Source of the DNA: Bog-473 sp963742035
GTDB taxonomy: Bacteria; Actinomycetota; Acidimicrobiia; Acidimicrobiales; RAAP-2
Length of the DNA stretch: 64,000 nt
Direction of reading: 5' to 3'
NCBI GenBank assembly: GCA_963742035.1
Contig: CAVUKH010000007.1
Location: 186,001 to 250,000 of the forward strand
Shown here: in pieces, positions 7,975-16,636 of the stretch
How the letters are laid out: every line of letters begins with the position of its first letter
How positions within the stretch are numbered: the stretch's first letter is position 1
Notes under the pieces: model-generated
The model's input: only the letters and a program-made list of their open reading frames with translations
Databases searched by the model: none
What the model was told of the DNA's origin: nothing
Program-made: the position numbers and the translations under genes

Positions 7975-9278
7975 CCGTACGGCTCGAGGCCGAAGCCGTC
8001 TTCACCGTGGACAGTGCGGAAACTGTGCTCGCACCGGGAGCCGTCGAGATCGATGGCGGCTTCATTTCGTGGGTGGGTGATCCTCGGCAGATTCCGCCGT
8101 CGCCGGGCACCGAGGTCCGTCGGCTCGGTGGCCTGCTGATGCCGGGACTGGTCAACTGTCATGGCCACTCGCCGATGACGTTGGTGCGCAGCGCGGGCGA
8201 CGGTCTTCCGCTCGAGCGCTGGTTGCTGGAGTCTGTCTGGCCTCGCGAGGCACTACTCGATGACGAGGACGTGTACTGGGGGATGCTGCTCGGGGCGGCC
8301 GAGCTGCTCAGCAACGGTGTCACCACGACGTGCGAGCAATACCGGCACCCGATCGCCGTGGTTGAAGCCGTGCTCGAGGCCGGCATCCGTACCGTGTACA
8401 CCCCTGCCATCTTCGACGTGCCCAACGCCGGCCCGGGGAGCACCTGGGAGGCGTTGTTGGGTGCGGCGTGCGAAATGGTCGACGCCACGGCCGGCCAACA
8501 CGCGCTCCTTCAGATGGGCTTTGGGCCGCACGCCGCCTACACGGTGCCGCCTGAGGGGTTGCAGGCCATCGCTGCCGCGGCACGGGAGCGGCAGGCCTTG
8601 TTGCAGATCCACCTCTCCGAGACAGAGGCTGAATGCGCGATCGTGCAAGAACGCTATGGCATGAGCGCGCCGGCGCTGCTGGCCTCACGGGGCATTCTGG
8701 AGGGTCGGGTCCTGGCGGCGCACGCGGTATGGCTCGACGATGCGGACCTGGCGTTGCTGGCCGAGCACGATGTCGCCGTTGCCCACTGTCCTGGCTCGAA
8801 CGGGAAGCTGGGCTCGGGCATCGCGCCGCTGTGCGCATTGCTGGAGCGTGGGATCCGGGTCGGCCTGGGTACCGACGGTCCGGCCTCCAACGATGACCTG
8901 CACCTCTGGGACGAGCTCCGCCTGGCCCCGCTTCTCGCACGCGCCGTCGCCGGCGATCCGGATGTCCTGACCTCTGCTGCGGCGCTCCGACTGGCCACCC
9001 GTGGCGGCGGGGAGACCCTCGGGCTTCCCGTCGGAGCCCTCGAGGTGGGCCGGCCCGCCGATGTCATCCGGTTGCGCACTGACGACGCTCGCTTCACCCC
9101 CTCGCTCACTGACGCCGAGCTGCTGGGCCACCTCGTGTGGGCAGGCGCCGGCTACCTCGTCACCGACGTGTGGGTGGGCGGGGCGCAGGTGGTCGAGGAG
9201 GGCCACTGCACAACAGTGGACAGCGATCGCGCTCGAGCCGAGGTCGGCCTGCGAGCTCGTCGGCTGGTCTCGTCGTAG
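7971..9278 (+). CDS. Amidohydrolase, MTA/SAH deaminase-like
   Basis: A 435-residue metal-dependent hydrolase of the ATZ/TRZ-MtaD type. Metal ligands are HGH (His64 and His66, in VNCHGHSPM), His in QIHLSETEAE, and Asp in GTDGPASND, with HCPGSN before it. These combined motifs mark enzymes that deaminate S-adenosylhomocysteine, 5'-methylthioadenosine or guanine-like substrates. Co-transcription with the amine oxidase and proximity to a purine nucleoside phosphorylase would suit purine salvage plus amine breakdown (inference). It is the last gene before obgE, 40 nt away. Confidence 0.88.
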   Translation: MTVRLEAEAVFTVDSAETVLAPGAVEIDGGFISWVGDPRQIPPSPGTEVRRLGGLLMPGLVNCHGHSPMTLVRSAGDGLPLERWLLESVWPREALLDDEDVYWGMLLGAAELLSNGVTTTCEQYRHPIAVVEAVLEAGIRTVYTPAIFDVPNAGPGSTWEALLGAACEMVDATAGQHALLQMGFGPHAAYTVPPEGLQAIAAAARERQALLQIHLSETEAECAIVQERYGMSAPALLASRGILEGRVLAAHAVWLDDADLALLAEHDVAVAHCPGSNGKLGSGIAPLCALLERGIRVGLGTDGPASNDDLHLWDELRLAPLLARAVAGDPDVLTSAAALRLATRGGGETLGLPVGALEVGRPADVIRLRTDDARFTPSLTDAELLGHLVWAGAGYLVTDVWVGGAQVVEEGHCTTVDSDRARAEVGLRARRLVSS

Positions 9279-9304
9279 GCAAACCGACTGCGGCTCTGGA
9301 CTCG

Positions 9305-9310
9305 TAAGCT
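9305..9310 (+). promoter_or_regulatory. Candidate -10 of leaderless obgE
   Basis: TAAGCT ends 8 nt before ATG 9319 and there is no Shine-Dalgarno. It would give obgE-proBA its own promoter. Confidence 0.5.
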
Positions 9311-9318
9311 GGGCAGCT

Positions 9319-10581
9319 ATGCCCGGCTTCGTCGATCAGGCCCAATTGCACGCGCGCGCCGGCGACGGGGGAGCCGGAGCGGTGTCATGGCGCAGGGAGG
9401 CCCACGTCGACCGGGGCGGACCCGACGGAGGAGACGGCGGTCACGGCGGCGACGTGTGGCTGGTCGCCTCCTCGAACCAGGCATCGCTGCTCGGGTTCCG
9501 TGATCACCCCTTTCGCCGTGCCACGGACGGCGTGCACGGCTCGGGGTCAAAACGGCACGGGGCCAGGGGCAAGGACCTGGTGGTGCCGGTCCCGGTCGGC
9601 ACTGTCGTGCGTGATCGCGGTGGCGCAGTCGTGTGCGACCTCGACATCGAGGGCGCGCGGTTCATGGTCGCCGAGGGCGGCCAGGGTGGACGGGGCAATG
9701 CCCGCTTTCTCTCCAACCGCCGCCGTGCTCCGGCCTTCGCCGAGCAGGCCGAGAAGGGGCAAGAGCTCTGGCTTGACATGGAGCTCAAGCTCATGGCCGA
9801 CGTGGCGCTGGTCGGCTTCCCCAACGCCGGCAAGTCGACGCTGATCTCGACGGTCTCGGCCGCCAAGCCGAAAATCGCCGACTACCCGTTCACCACCCTC
9901 GAACCGCATCTGGGCGTGGTCCGGGTGGGCGGCCTGCGCGACGGGACCGAGTTCGTGATGGCCGACATCCCGGGCCTGGTGGAGGGGGCGGCGGAGGGCA
10001 AGGGCCTCGGACACCAGTTCCTGCGCCACATTGAGCGTGCCCGCGTTCTGGTGGTGCTCCTCGACCTGGGCGCTCCCGATGCCGGCGGGGTGAGCCCCGC
10101 GGAGCAGCGGCGGATCCTGCTGTCCGAGCTCGGTTCCTACCGGCCCGAGCTCCTGGAACGCCCGCGGATCGTGGTCGGGAGCAAAAGCGACCTCGGCGAG
10201 GACGAGGACCACGTCTGCGACATGGTGCTCTCGGTTGCAGCCGGCTCCGGTGTCGGCGCGCTGGTCGAACGGGTCGCCCCGCTGATCCGGGAGGCCCGGG
10301 CCGAGGCGGCCGTGGCGTCCTCGAGCGAGATCGTGGTGCACCGCCCCCCGACGGAGGGTGTGGCCGTGCAGCGAGCCGGCACGGGCGCATGGATCGTGCA
10401 GGGGCGCGCCGCGGAACGCGCGGTGGCCCTGTCCGACCTCAACGACGAAGGAGCCCAGGCCGAGGTGGTGCGGCGTCTGCGCAGGCTCGGAGTCGATCGC
10501 GCCCTGGCGCGAGCCGGTGCGCGCGACGGGGACGAGATCACCGTGGGCGCCATGACCTTCACGTGGGGCGAGGACCGATGA
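9319..10581 (+). CDS. obgE: GTPase ObgE/CgtA
   Basis: A 420-residue ribosome-associated GTPase acting in 50S assembly and growth control. The N-terminal Obg domain (residues 1-158) is glycine-rich (GGPDGGDGGHGGDVW). The G domain has G1 GFPNAGKST (about 165-173), G3 DIPGLVEGA and a G4-like GSKSDL. A C-terminal OCT domain ends with GDEITVGAMTFTWGED. Its stop overlaps the proB start (ATGATG). The gene normally follows rpmA; here 5.2 kb of accessory genes intervene. Confidence 0.96.
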   Translation: MPGFVDQAQLHARAGDGGAGAVSWRREAHVDRGGPDGGDGGHGGDVWLVASSNQASLLGFRDHPFRRATDGVHGSGSKRHGARGKDLVVPVPVGTVVRDRGGAVVCDLDIEGARFMVAEGGQGGRGNARFLSNRRRAPAFAEQAEKGQELWLDMELKLMADVALVGFPNAGKSTLISTVSAAKPKIADYPFTTLEPHLGVVRVGGLRDGTEFVMADIPGLVEGAAEGKGLGHQFLRHIERARVLVVLLDLGAPDAGGVSPAEQRRILLSELGSYRPELLERPRIVVGSKSDLGEDEDHVCDMVLSVAAGSGVGALVERVAPLIREARAEAAVASSSEIVVHRPPTEGVAVQRAGTGAWIVQGRAAERAVALSDLNDEGAQAEVVRRLRRLGVDRALARAGARDGDEITVGAMTFTWGEDR

Positions 10582-11624
10582 TCGTCGTGGTCAAGGTTGG
10601 CTCGTCCTCGGTCACCACCGAGACGGTCGACCGGTTGTGCGGAGAGCTGGCGGCGGCACGCTCGGCGGGACACACCGTCGTGGTGGTGTCATCGGGCGCC
10701 ATCTCCGCGGGATGGGAAGCCCTCGATCGCGGTCAACGGCGGCCGACTGACACCGCCGTCCTGCAGGCGGTGTCGGCGGTGGGCCAGCACCGCCTGATGC
10801 GGATGTGGCAGGACGGCTTCGAGCCGCACGGTCTGCTGGCCGGGCAGGTGCTGCTGGCACCGCTCGACTTCGTCCACCGCACGCAATATGTGCACGCGCG
10901 GGGAACACTGCGTCACCTGGACGATCTGGGCGTCGTCCCGGTGGTCAACGAGAACGACGCGGTGGCTGACGAGGAGATCCGCTTCAGCGACAACGATCGG
11001 TTGGCCGCCCTGGTGGCGCACCTGGTCGGCGCGCACCTGCTGATCCTGCTCACCGACGCGCCAGGCCTCCTGACGGCCGACCCGCGCCGCGACGGGGAGG
11101 CATCACTGATCGAAGAGGTGGTGGAGATCGATCAGCAACTCGAGTCTCTGGCGGGTGGGCCCGGGACAGCCAAGGGGAGCGGCGGCATGGCGTCGAAGCT
11201 GGCGGCGGCGAAGATCGCCACGTGGTCGGGCGTGCAGACGGTGATCGCCGATGCCACCCGGCCGGGGGTGCTGGCCGCCGCCCTGGCCGACGAAGCCGGC
11301 GTGGGGACTGTGTTCCGGGCCCGGGAGCGCCGGCTCTCGGCTCGCAAGCTGTGGATCGCCTTCGCACTGGGATCGAGCGGCAACCTTGTCGTCGACGAAG
11401 GCGCTCGTCTGGCGCTGACCGGCCGGGGGCGCTCGCTGCTGGCGGCAGGGGTCACCGGGGTGACCGGCGCCTTCCGGCCCGACGATGCGGTGGAGATCGC
11501 CGGGGCCGACGGCGTGGTCTTCGCCAAGGGCCTGGTCCGGGTGCACGCGGAGCAGGCCACCGAGTGGATGGGTCGCCGCAGCCAGGTTGTCGTCCATCGT
11601 GATGATCTGGTCCTTGTAACCTGA
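10578..11624 (+). CDS. proB: Glutamate 5-kinase
   Basis: A 348-residue enzyme for the first step of proline synthesis, the ATP-dependent phosphorylation of glutamate. The amino-acid-kinase domain begins VVVKVGSSSVT and carries VVVVSSGAIS, NENDAVADEEIRFSDND and GSGGMASKLAAAKIA. A PUA domain follows from about residue 260 (GNLVVDEGARLAL). ATG 10578 overlaps the obgE stop. proA follows directly, so the two proline enzymes are made together, although proA may also have its own leaderless promoter. Confidence 0.96.
   Translation: MIVVVKVGSSSVTTETVDRLCGELAAARSAGHTVVVVSSGAISAGWEALDRGQRRPTDTAVLQAVSAVGQHRLMRMWQDGFEPHGLLAGQVLLAPLDFVHRTQYVHARGTLRHLDDLGVVPVVNENDAVADEEIRFSDNDRLAALVAHLVGAHLLILLTDAPGLLTADPRRDGEASLIEEVVEIDQQLESLAGGPGTAKGSGGMASKLAAAKIATWSGVQTVIADATRPGVLAAALADEAGVGTVFRARERRLSARKLWIAFALGSSGNLVVDEGARLALTGRGRSLLAAGVTGVTGAFRPDDAVEIAGADGVVFAKGLVRVHAEQATEWMGRRSQVVVHRDDLVLVT
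11617..11622 (+). promoter_or_regulatory. Candidate -10 of leaderless proA
   Basis: TAACCT, overlapping the last codons of proB, ends 6 nt before ATG 11629. Confidence 0.35.
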
Positions 11625-11628
11625 CCCG

Positions 11629-12882
11629 ATGACCTCGCCCGCGTTGCAGCAGCTCGCGGGCCGCGTCCGGTCGGCTGCCCGGGTGGTGGCCAGGGCGCCG
11701 AGCTCGGTCCGAGACGAGGCGCTGCGGCTGGCGGCGGACCTCCTCGAGGAGGAATGGGTGTCGCTGGTCGAGGCCAACACGGCCGATCTCGAGCGGGCGG
11801 AAGCAGCCGGCATGGTGGAGGCGGCGCGGGACCGGCTTCGGCTCACCGAGGAGCGCGTGCACGGCATGGCCGTCGGGCTGCGCACGGTGGCCGGTCTGCC
11901 CGACCCGGTGGGCGAGATCACGGAAGGCTGGGTGCGACCCAACGGCCTGCGGGTTTCGCGGGTCCGGGTCCCGCTCGGCGTCATCGGGGTGATCTACGAG
12001 AACCGGCCCAACGTGACGAGCGATGCCGCCGGTCTCTGTCTCAAGTCCGGCAACGCCGCCTTCCTGCGGGGTTCGTCGTCGGCCATCGACTCCAATCGGG
12101 CCATCGTCGCCCTGCTCCGCCAAGGTGCGGTGAAGGCCGGTCTGCCCGAAGACGCGGTCGCCCTGGTGGAGGACACGTCGCACGAAACGGCCACCGCCTT
12201 CATGCGTCTGCGTGGCTTCATCGATTGCCTGATCCCCCGCGGGGGTCAGGCGCTGATCGCATCGATGATCGAGCACGCAACGGTGCCCTACGTCCTCGAC
12301 GGCGACGGGAACTGCCACATCTACATCGATGGCGCCGCCGACCTGGCCATGGCGCACGACCTGGCGGTCAACGCCAAGACGCACCGATTCGGGGTATGCA
12401 ACGCGGTCGAGACGATGCTGGTGCACTCGGCGGTGGCGGCTGACTTCCTGCCTCGGTTGGCGGAGTCGCTCGTCTCGGCCGGTGTCGAGATCCGGGCCGA
12501 CGAGAGAGTGCGGTTCCACGTGCCGACTGCGGTGCCGGCCCTGGAGAGTGACTTCTCCTCCGAGTTCCTCGGTCCGGTGGTGGCGATCGGGATGGTCGAC
12601 GACGTGGGGGAGGCCATCGAGCACATCGCGCGGTACAGCTCGGGTCATTCCGAGGCGATCGTGACCTCGGACGTCGCCGTGGCCGACCGCTTCGTGGCCG
12701 AGGTGGACGGGGCGGCGGTGCTGGTGAATGCGTCGACGCGGTTCGTCGACGGTGAAGAGCTGGGGCTCGGGGCAGAGGTGGGCATCTCCACCCAGAAGCT
12801 CCATGCCCGGGGACCGATGGGGGTAAAGGAGCTGACGACGTTGAAGTGGATCGTGCGTGGTGACGGGCAGGTGCGCCGGTGA
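11629..12882 (+). CDS. proA: Gamma-glutamyl phosphate reductase
   Basis: A 417-residue NADPH-dependent reductase that makes glutamate-5-semialdehyde, the second proline step. The aldehyde-dehydrogenase fold is shown by PLGVIGVIYENRPNVT, KSGNAAFLRG and the nucleophile segment FGVCNAVETML (Cys257). The C-terminal GPMGVKELTTLKW is typical, and the length is standard. The last codon overlaps the GTG of the MoxR gene. In related genomes nadD often follows; here an 8-kb accessory block comes next. Confidence 0.96.
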   Translation: MTSPALQQLAGRVRSAARVVARAPSSVRDEALRLAADLLEEEWVSLVEANTADLERAEAAGMVEAARDRLRLTEERVHGMAVGLRTVAGLPDPVGEITEGWVRPNGLRVSRVRVPLGVIGVIYENRPNVTSDAAGLCLKSGNAAFLRGSSSAIDSNRAIVALLRQGAVKAGLPEDAVALVEDTSHETATAFMRLRGFIDCLIPRGGQALIASMIEHATVPYVLDGDGNCHIYIDGAADLAMAHDLAVNAKTHRFGVCNAVETMLVHSAVAADFLPRLAESLVSAGVEIRADERVRFHVPTAVPALESDFSSEFLGPVVAIGMVDDVGEAIEHIARYSSGHSEAIVTSDVAVADRFVAEVDGAAVLVNASTRFVDGEELGLGAEVGISTQKLHARGPMGVKELTTLKWIVRGDGQVRR

Positions 12883-13808
12883 GCGACAGGAACGCAGCAT
12901 TGGGCCTGCCGGAAAGCGGTCCCCCCCGGTTCGAGTCCTTGGACGCGGTGCGGGGCGGCCTCGCCCAAGTCGGCTACCTGGCCGATGAGTCCATCAGTGG
13001 TGTGGTCTACCTGGCCGACCGCCTGGCCAAGCCGGTGCTGGTCGAGGGTCCGGCCGGGACGGGCAAGACCCAGCTGGCCAAGTCGGTGGCGGAGCTCACG
13101 GGTGCCCGGCTCATCCGCCTGCAGTGCTACGAGGGGCTCGACGAGTCCAAGGCTCTCTACGAGTGGAACTACCGCAAGCAGCTGCTGCGGATCCAAGCGG
13201 GGGAGCACGGCAAGTCCGAGGAGGAGGGGCCGAGCTGGTCCGAGCTGGAGGAGGACATCTTCTCGGAGGACTTCCTCTTGACCCGGCCGTTGCTCGAGGC
13301 CATCCGGGCCACAGAGCCCGTCGTGCTGCTGGTCGACGAAGTCGACCGCGTCGAGCTCGAGACCGAGGCGTTGCTGCTCGAGATCCTCTCGGAGTACCAG
13401 GTGTCGATCCCCGAGCTCGGCACGGTGCGCGCCACGCAGCTGCCCATGGTGTTCCTCACGTCCAACAACACCCGTGAGCTCTCCGAGGCGCTCAAGCGCC
13501 GCTGCCTGTACCTGCACATCGACTACCCGGATCTCGAGCGCGAACGCGAGATCGTGCGGGCAAAGGTGCCAGGCATCAGCGAGGAGCTGGCCGACCAGGT
13601 GGCGCGCATCGTGCGCTCGTTGCGCACGCTCGAGTTGCGCAAGGCGCCTTCGGTGTCCGAGACCATCGACTGGGCCCGCACGCTCGTGCTGCTCGGCGTG
13701 GAGACCATCGATGCCGCCGGGGCCAGGGACACGCTGCACATCCTGTTGAAGTATCAAGCCGACATTGAGCGGGCCTCCAAGGAGCTGCTGTCGGCCTCGT
13801 CGAGCTAG
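12879..13808 (+). CDS. MoxR-family AAA+ ATPase
   Basis: A 309-residue AAA+ chaperone-like ATPase. Walker A GPAGTGKT is at about residues 57-64 and Walker B VVLLVDEVDR at about 147-156; sensor 1 is in MVFLTSNNTRELSEALKRRC. MoxR proteins partner with VWA proteins to insert metal cofactors or remodel complexes, and the next gene is exactly such a protein. This pair resembles CoxD/CoxE-type helpers, but no CO dehydrogenase or other client lies in the window. GTG 12879 overlaps the proA stop. Confidence 0.88.
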   Translation: MSDRNAALGLPESGPPRFESLDAVRGGLAQVGYLADESISGVVYLADRLAKPVLVEGPAGTGKTQLAKSVAELTGARLIRLQCYEGLDESKALYEWNYRKQLLRIQAGEHGKSEEEGPSWSELEEDIFSEDFLLTRPLLEAIRATEPVVLLVDEVDRVELETEALLLEILSEYQVSIPELGTVRATQLPMVFLTSNNTRELSEALKRRCLYLHIDYPDLEREREIVRAKVPGISEELADQVARIVRSLRTLELRKAPSVSETIDWARTLVLLGVETIDAAGARDTLHILLKYQADIERASKELLSASSS

Positions 13809-13812
13809 GCCC

Positions 13813-15264
13813 GTGCTCGACCTCCTGTCCGGTTTCGTCACCGAGTTGCGCCGCTCGGGCCTGCCCGTCTCGCTGACGGAGCACCTCGACGCGGCCGAGG
13901 CGGTCAAGCACATCCCGCTGGAGGATCGTGAGGCGCTCAAGTACGCGCTGGCGGCCACCCTGGTGAAGTCGTCCTCGCACTGGCGGGCCTTCGAGACCGC
14001 CTTCGAGGTGTTCTTCGCCGTGCGGACGGGGGGTGCCGGCGCCGAGGGAGACGAAGGCGGCGAAGAGGTCGACGAGGCCAACGGGGAGCAGTCCGGGCAG
14101 GGTGGTGCGCAGGGCCAACGACGCTCGTGGCAGAGCGGCGGGGGCGGGGAGGGCATGACGCCCGAGGAGCTGGCCGAGATGCTCTTCAAGTCGTTGATCT
14201 CCGCCGATGCCGGCCTCATGAACATGGTGGCCCGCAACGCGGTGGATCGATACGCCGGCATGGAGCCCGGGCGGCCCGTCGGCGGCACCTACTACCTGTA
14301 CCGGACGTTGCGGAACCTCGATTTGGATGGGGTGCTGGAGCGGCTGATGGCGCAGGCCCAGGCGGGTGCCGCCGGTGGTTCGCTGACCGATCTGGAGGAG
14401 CGCCTGGCCGCCGACGAGTTCAAGGCCCGTATTGAGAAATTCCGGCGCTCGGTCGAGACGGAGATTCGACGGCGTCTGGTCGAGGACCGGGGTGCGGAGG
14501 CGCTGGCCCGCTCGGTGCGCAAACCGCTGCCCGAGGACATCGACGTCATGCACGCGACGCGCGAGGAGCTGGCCATGCTGCACCGGGTGCTCCAGCCGCT
14601 GTCGCGCAAGCTGGCCGTGCGCCTGGCCCGCAAGCGCCGCCACGGCCGCAAGGGCCCGCTGGACTTCCGCGCCACCATGCGGCGCTCCTTGTCGACGGGA
14701 GGGGTGCCGATTGAGCCACGCTTCCGGCACCCACGGCCGGCCAAGCCGGAGATCTTCGTGATCGCCGACATTTCGGGCTCGGTGGCCAGTTTCGCCCGCT
14801 TCACGCTGCACCTGGTCTACGCCATCTCGTCGCAGTTCTCCAAGGTGCGTAGCTTCGTCTTCGTAGACGGGATCGACGAGGTGACGCGGTTCTTCGAGGG
14901 CGTGGTCGACCCGGCCGAGGCGGTCGCCCGCATCAACCTTGAGGCGGACGTCATCTGGGTTGACGGGCACTCCGACTACGGGCACACGCTGACCGAGTTT
15001 CACCGGCGCTGGGGCGACCAGGTGACGTCGCGCTCGAGCGTCATGGTGTTGGGCGACGCCCGCAACAACTATCACGCCTCGGGATCGTGGGTGCTCGAGG
15101 ACCTGCAGGCCCGGGCCCGCCGGGTCTACTGGCTCAACCCCGAGCCGCGGGACTACTGGGGCTCGGGCGATTCCATTGTGGGGGAGTACGCCGCCCACTG
15201 CGACGACGTCGTCGAGTGCCGGACACTGCGGCAGCTGGAGCACTTCGTCGGAAACCTGGCGTGA
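13813..15264 (+). CDS. VWA domain protein, CoxE-like
   Basis: A 483-residue protein starting GTG 13813, four bases after the MoxR stop. An N-terminal helical part is followed by an acidic Gly/Glu/Gln-rich stretch (about residues 75-115). The C-terminal von Willebrand A domain has the MIDAS signature DISGS (Asp319, Ser321, Ser323) and a WVDGHSDYG segment. This architecture is the DUF/VWA CoxE-like family that works with MoxR ATPases. It has no signal peptide and no transmembrane segment, so it is cytoplasmic. The client enzyme is unknown. Confidence 0.85.
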   Translation: MLDLLSGFVTELRRSGLPVSLTEHLDAAEAVKHIPLEDREALKYALAATLVKSSSHWRAFETAFEVFFAVRTGGAGAEGDEGGEEVDEANGEQSGQGGAQGQRRSWQSGGGGEGMTPEELAEMLFKSLISADAGLMNMVARNAVDRYAGMEPGRPVGGTYYLYRTLRNLDLDGVLERLMAQAQAGAAGGSLTDLEERLAADEFKARIEKFRRSVETEIRRRLVEDRGAEALARSVRKPLPEDIDVMHATREELAMLHRVLQPLSRKLAVRLARKRRHGRKGPLDFRATMRRSLSTGGVPIEPRFRHPRPAKPEIFVIADISGSVASFARFTLHLVYAISSQFSKVRSFVFVDGIDEVTRFFEGVVDPAEAVARINLEADVIWVDGHSDYGHTLTEFHRRWGDQVTSRSSVMVLGDARNNYHASGSWVLEDLQARARRVYWLNPEPRDYWGSGDSIVGEYAAHCDDVVECRTLRQLEHFVGNLA

Positions 15265-16133
15265 GCCAGGCGGACGTGGGCGGGGAGGTCGTGCCGTCCG
15301 GGGACGAGCGCGCCCACGCGGGCGTGATGCGGGTCTTCCCCCCCGAGGAGGGTGCGACACGGATCGTCCTGATCCGTCATGGTGAGGCGCAGTGCAACCT
15401 GAACCGCGTCATAGGCGGTCCCAAGGGCTGCACGGGACTGACCAACCTCGGGCGACGCCAGGTCGCCGCACTGGCCGACCGCCTGTTCGAGAGCGGCGAG
15501 CTCCGGCAGGCGACTGCCCTGTACTCGTCCGTCCTGCCCCGCGCCGTCGAGACGGCGGAGCGCCTCCGGCCCGTCGTGGGCCCCGGACCGACCGCCCTCG
15601 GCCCCGTGCGACAGCGTGCCGACCTTTGCGAGGTGCACCCGGGCGAGAGCGACGGCATGGAATGGTCCGAACTGGTCGAGACCTACGGGGTGCCCGACTG
15701 GGACAGGGACCCCAACGTCCCCATCGCGCCCGGGGGCGAGAGCTGGACGACGTTCGTGGCCCGAGCGTCGGGCGCCGTGCGGAACATCGTGCAGGAGCAC
15801 CCGGGCGAACTGGTGGTGGCCGCCGTCCACGCCGGCGTGATTGAAGCGACCATGATCGCCTTCCTCGGGGTGCCGCCGGAGACCTACCGGCGGGGCTGGG
15901 TGCGCATTGTGCACGCCTCCATGACCGAGTGGGAGTGGGTGCCGTCGGAGCACCGCTTCGTCCTGCTGCGCTTCAACGACTGGTGCGGGGTGCCTCGCGC
16001 GCCGGAGAAGGGGTCAAACGCAGGCTCCAGCTCAGCCGTCGCCGAGGAAGGCTCGGGCCAGGCGATCGGGCGCGCAGGCAAGCCAGGCATCCTCGATCGC
16101 CTCACGCAGGGGCTTCTTGGCGGCCGCCCGTAA
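15261..16133 (+). CDS. Histidine phosphatase family protein
   Basis: A 290-residue phosphoglycerate-mutase-like phosphatase. Arg39-His40 in LIRHGEAQCN is the phosphate-accepting motif. Further family residues are RAVETAERLRP, a Glu in LCEVHPGESDG, and VAAVHAGVIEATM. GTG 15261 overlaps the VWA stop, so it belongs to the MoxR-VWA transcription unit. The last ~34 residues run antisense through the end of the convergent YjbR-like gene and are Ser/Gly/Ala-rich; they look like read-on after loss of an earlier stop. Substrate unknown. Confidence 0.85.
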   Translation: MSQADVGGEVVPSGDERAHAGVMRVFPPEEGATRIVLIRHGEAQCNLNRVIGGPKGCTGLTNLGRRQVAALADRLFESGELRQATALYSSVLPRAVETAERLRPVVGPGPTALGPVRQRADLCEVHPGESDGMEWSELVETYGVPDWDRDPNVPIAPGGESWTTFVARASGAVRNIVQEHPGELVVAAVHAGVIEATMIAFLGVPPETYRRGWVRIVHASMTEWEWVPSEHRFVLLRFNDWCGVPRAPEKGSNAGSSSAVAEEGSGQAIGRAGKPGILDRLTQGLLGGRP

Positions 16134-16421
16134 CTGCACGAGGACGGCGGCGTAGCCGTCGAAGTGCGGGATGGTGAAGAACCCCTTGGCCCCGGTGGCC
16201 AACAGGGCGTCCTTGTCGGCCAGGTCGGCCGTGCAGAGCGCGAGGATCGGGCCCTCGGGCGGGGCCGTGTCGCCGAAGCGCTTGAGATCCGCCTTGGAGA
16301 ACGGGCGTTCCCAGGCGAAAGCCTTGCCGGCGACGAACCATGTCCTGTTACCGTGCCGGGCCCCCTCCGTCACCTCGGGCAACCGGTCGATCATGTGCTC
16401 GACGTCTGCGAACGCCGCCAT
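16032..16421 (-). CDS. MmcQ/YjbR family protein
   Basis: A 129-residue CyaY-like-fold protein (MmcQ/YjbR, DUF419). Recognisable parts are ADVEHMIDRLPEVTE, WFVAGKAFAWERPFSKADL, GFFTIPHFDGYAAVLVQL and a C-terminal EDAWLACAPDRLARAFL. The function is unknown; DNA binding is proposed from structure. Its final 102 nt overlap the histidine phosphatase gene tail to tail. TAGCGT stands 6 nt before its ATG. Confidence 0.85.
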   Translation of the reverse strand: MAAFADVEHMIDRLPEVTEGARHGNRTWFVAGKAFAWERPFSKADLKRFGDTAPPEGPILALCTADLADKDALLATGAKGFFTIPHFDGYAAVLVQLRAAAKKPLREAIEDAWLACAPDRLARAFLGDG

Positions 16422-16427
16422 GCGACG

Positions 16428-16433
16428 ACGCTA
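16428..16433 (-). promoter_or_regulatory. Candidate -10 of leaderless YjbR-like gene
   Basis: On the minus strand TAGCGT ends 6 nt before ATG 16421. Confidence 0.4.
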
Positions 16434-16457
16434 CCGCGCCGGGCTCCACCGGTCGCA

Positions 16458-16610
16458 GGGAAGAACGGCGGCACGGGCACCCTGTGGACGACCGATCCCG
16501 ACTACGGGCTGACGGGCATCGTGCTGTCGACGCGGGCGATGACCTCACCCGCTCCGCCTGCGCACGCGGTCGAATTCTGGGAAGCTGCCTACGGCGCGCG
16601 GGCCGACTGA
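16458..16610 (+). pseudogene. C-terminal remnant of a serine hydrolase (beta-lactamase family)
   Basis: In the 249-nt gap between the YjbR-like and USP genes, one frame reads GGTGTLW, DYGLTGIVLSTRAMTSP and AVEFWEAAYGARAD before TGA 16610. This matches the usual C-terminal end of class-C-like esterase/beta-lactamase family serine hydrolases. No start codon, SxxK or Tyr motif is present upstream; the sequence before it is antisense to the YjbR-like gene. I read it as about 50 codons left from a deleted gene. Confidence 0.6.
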
Positions 16611-16636
16611 GCGAGGCCGCTTCCGGGCGCCCCGAG

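Noticed and set aside
12879..15264. MoxR-VWA pair considered as part of a ternary anti-phage system
   Set aside because: No third (vWA/PP2C/effector) component of known systems is adjacent, and the CoxE-like architecture fits cofactor maturation better.
13576..15360. 594-codon antisense frame across the MoxR/VWA genes
   Set aside because: Shadow frame; both sense genes carry diagnostic motifs.
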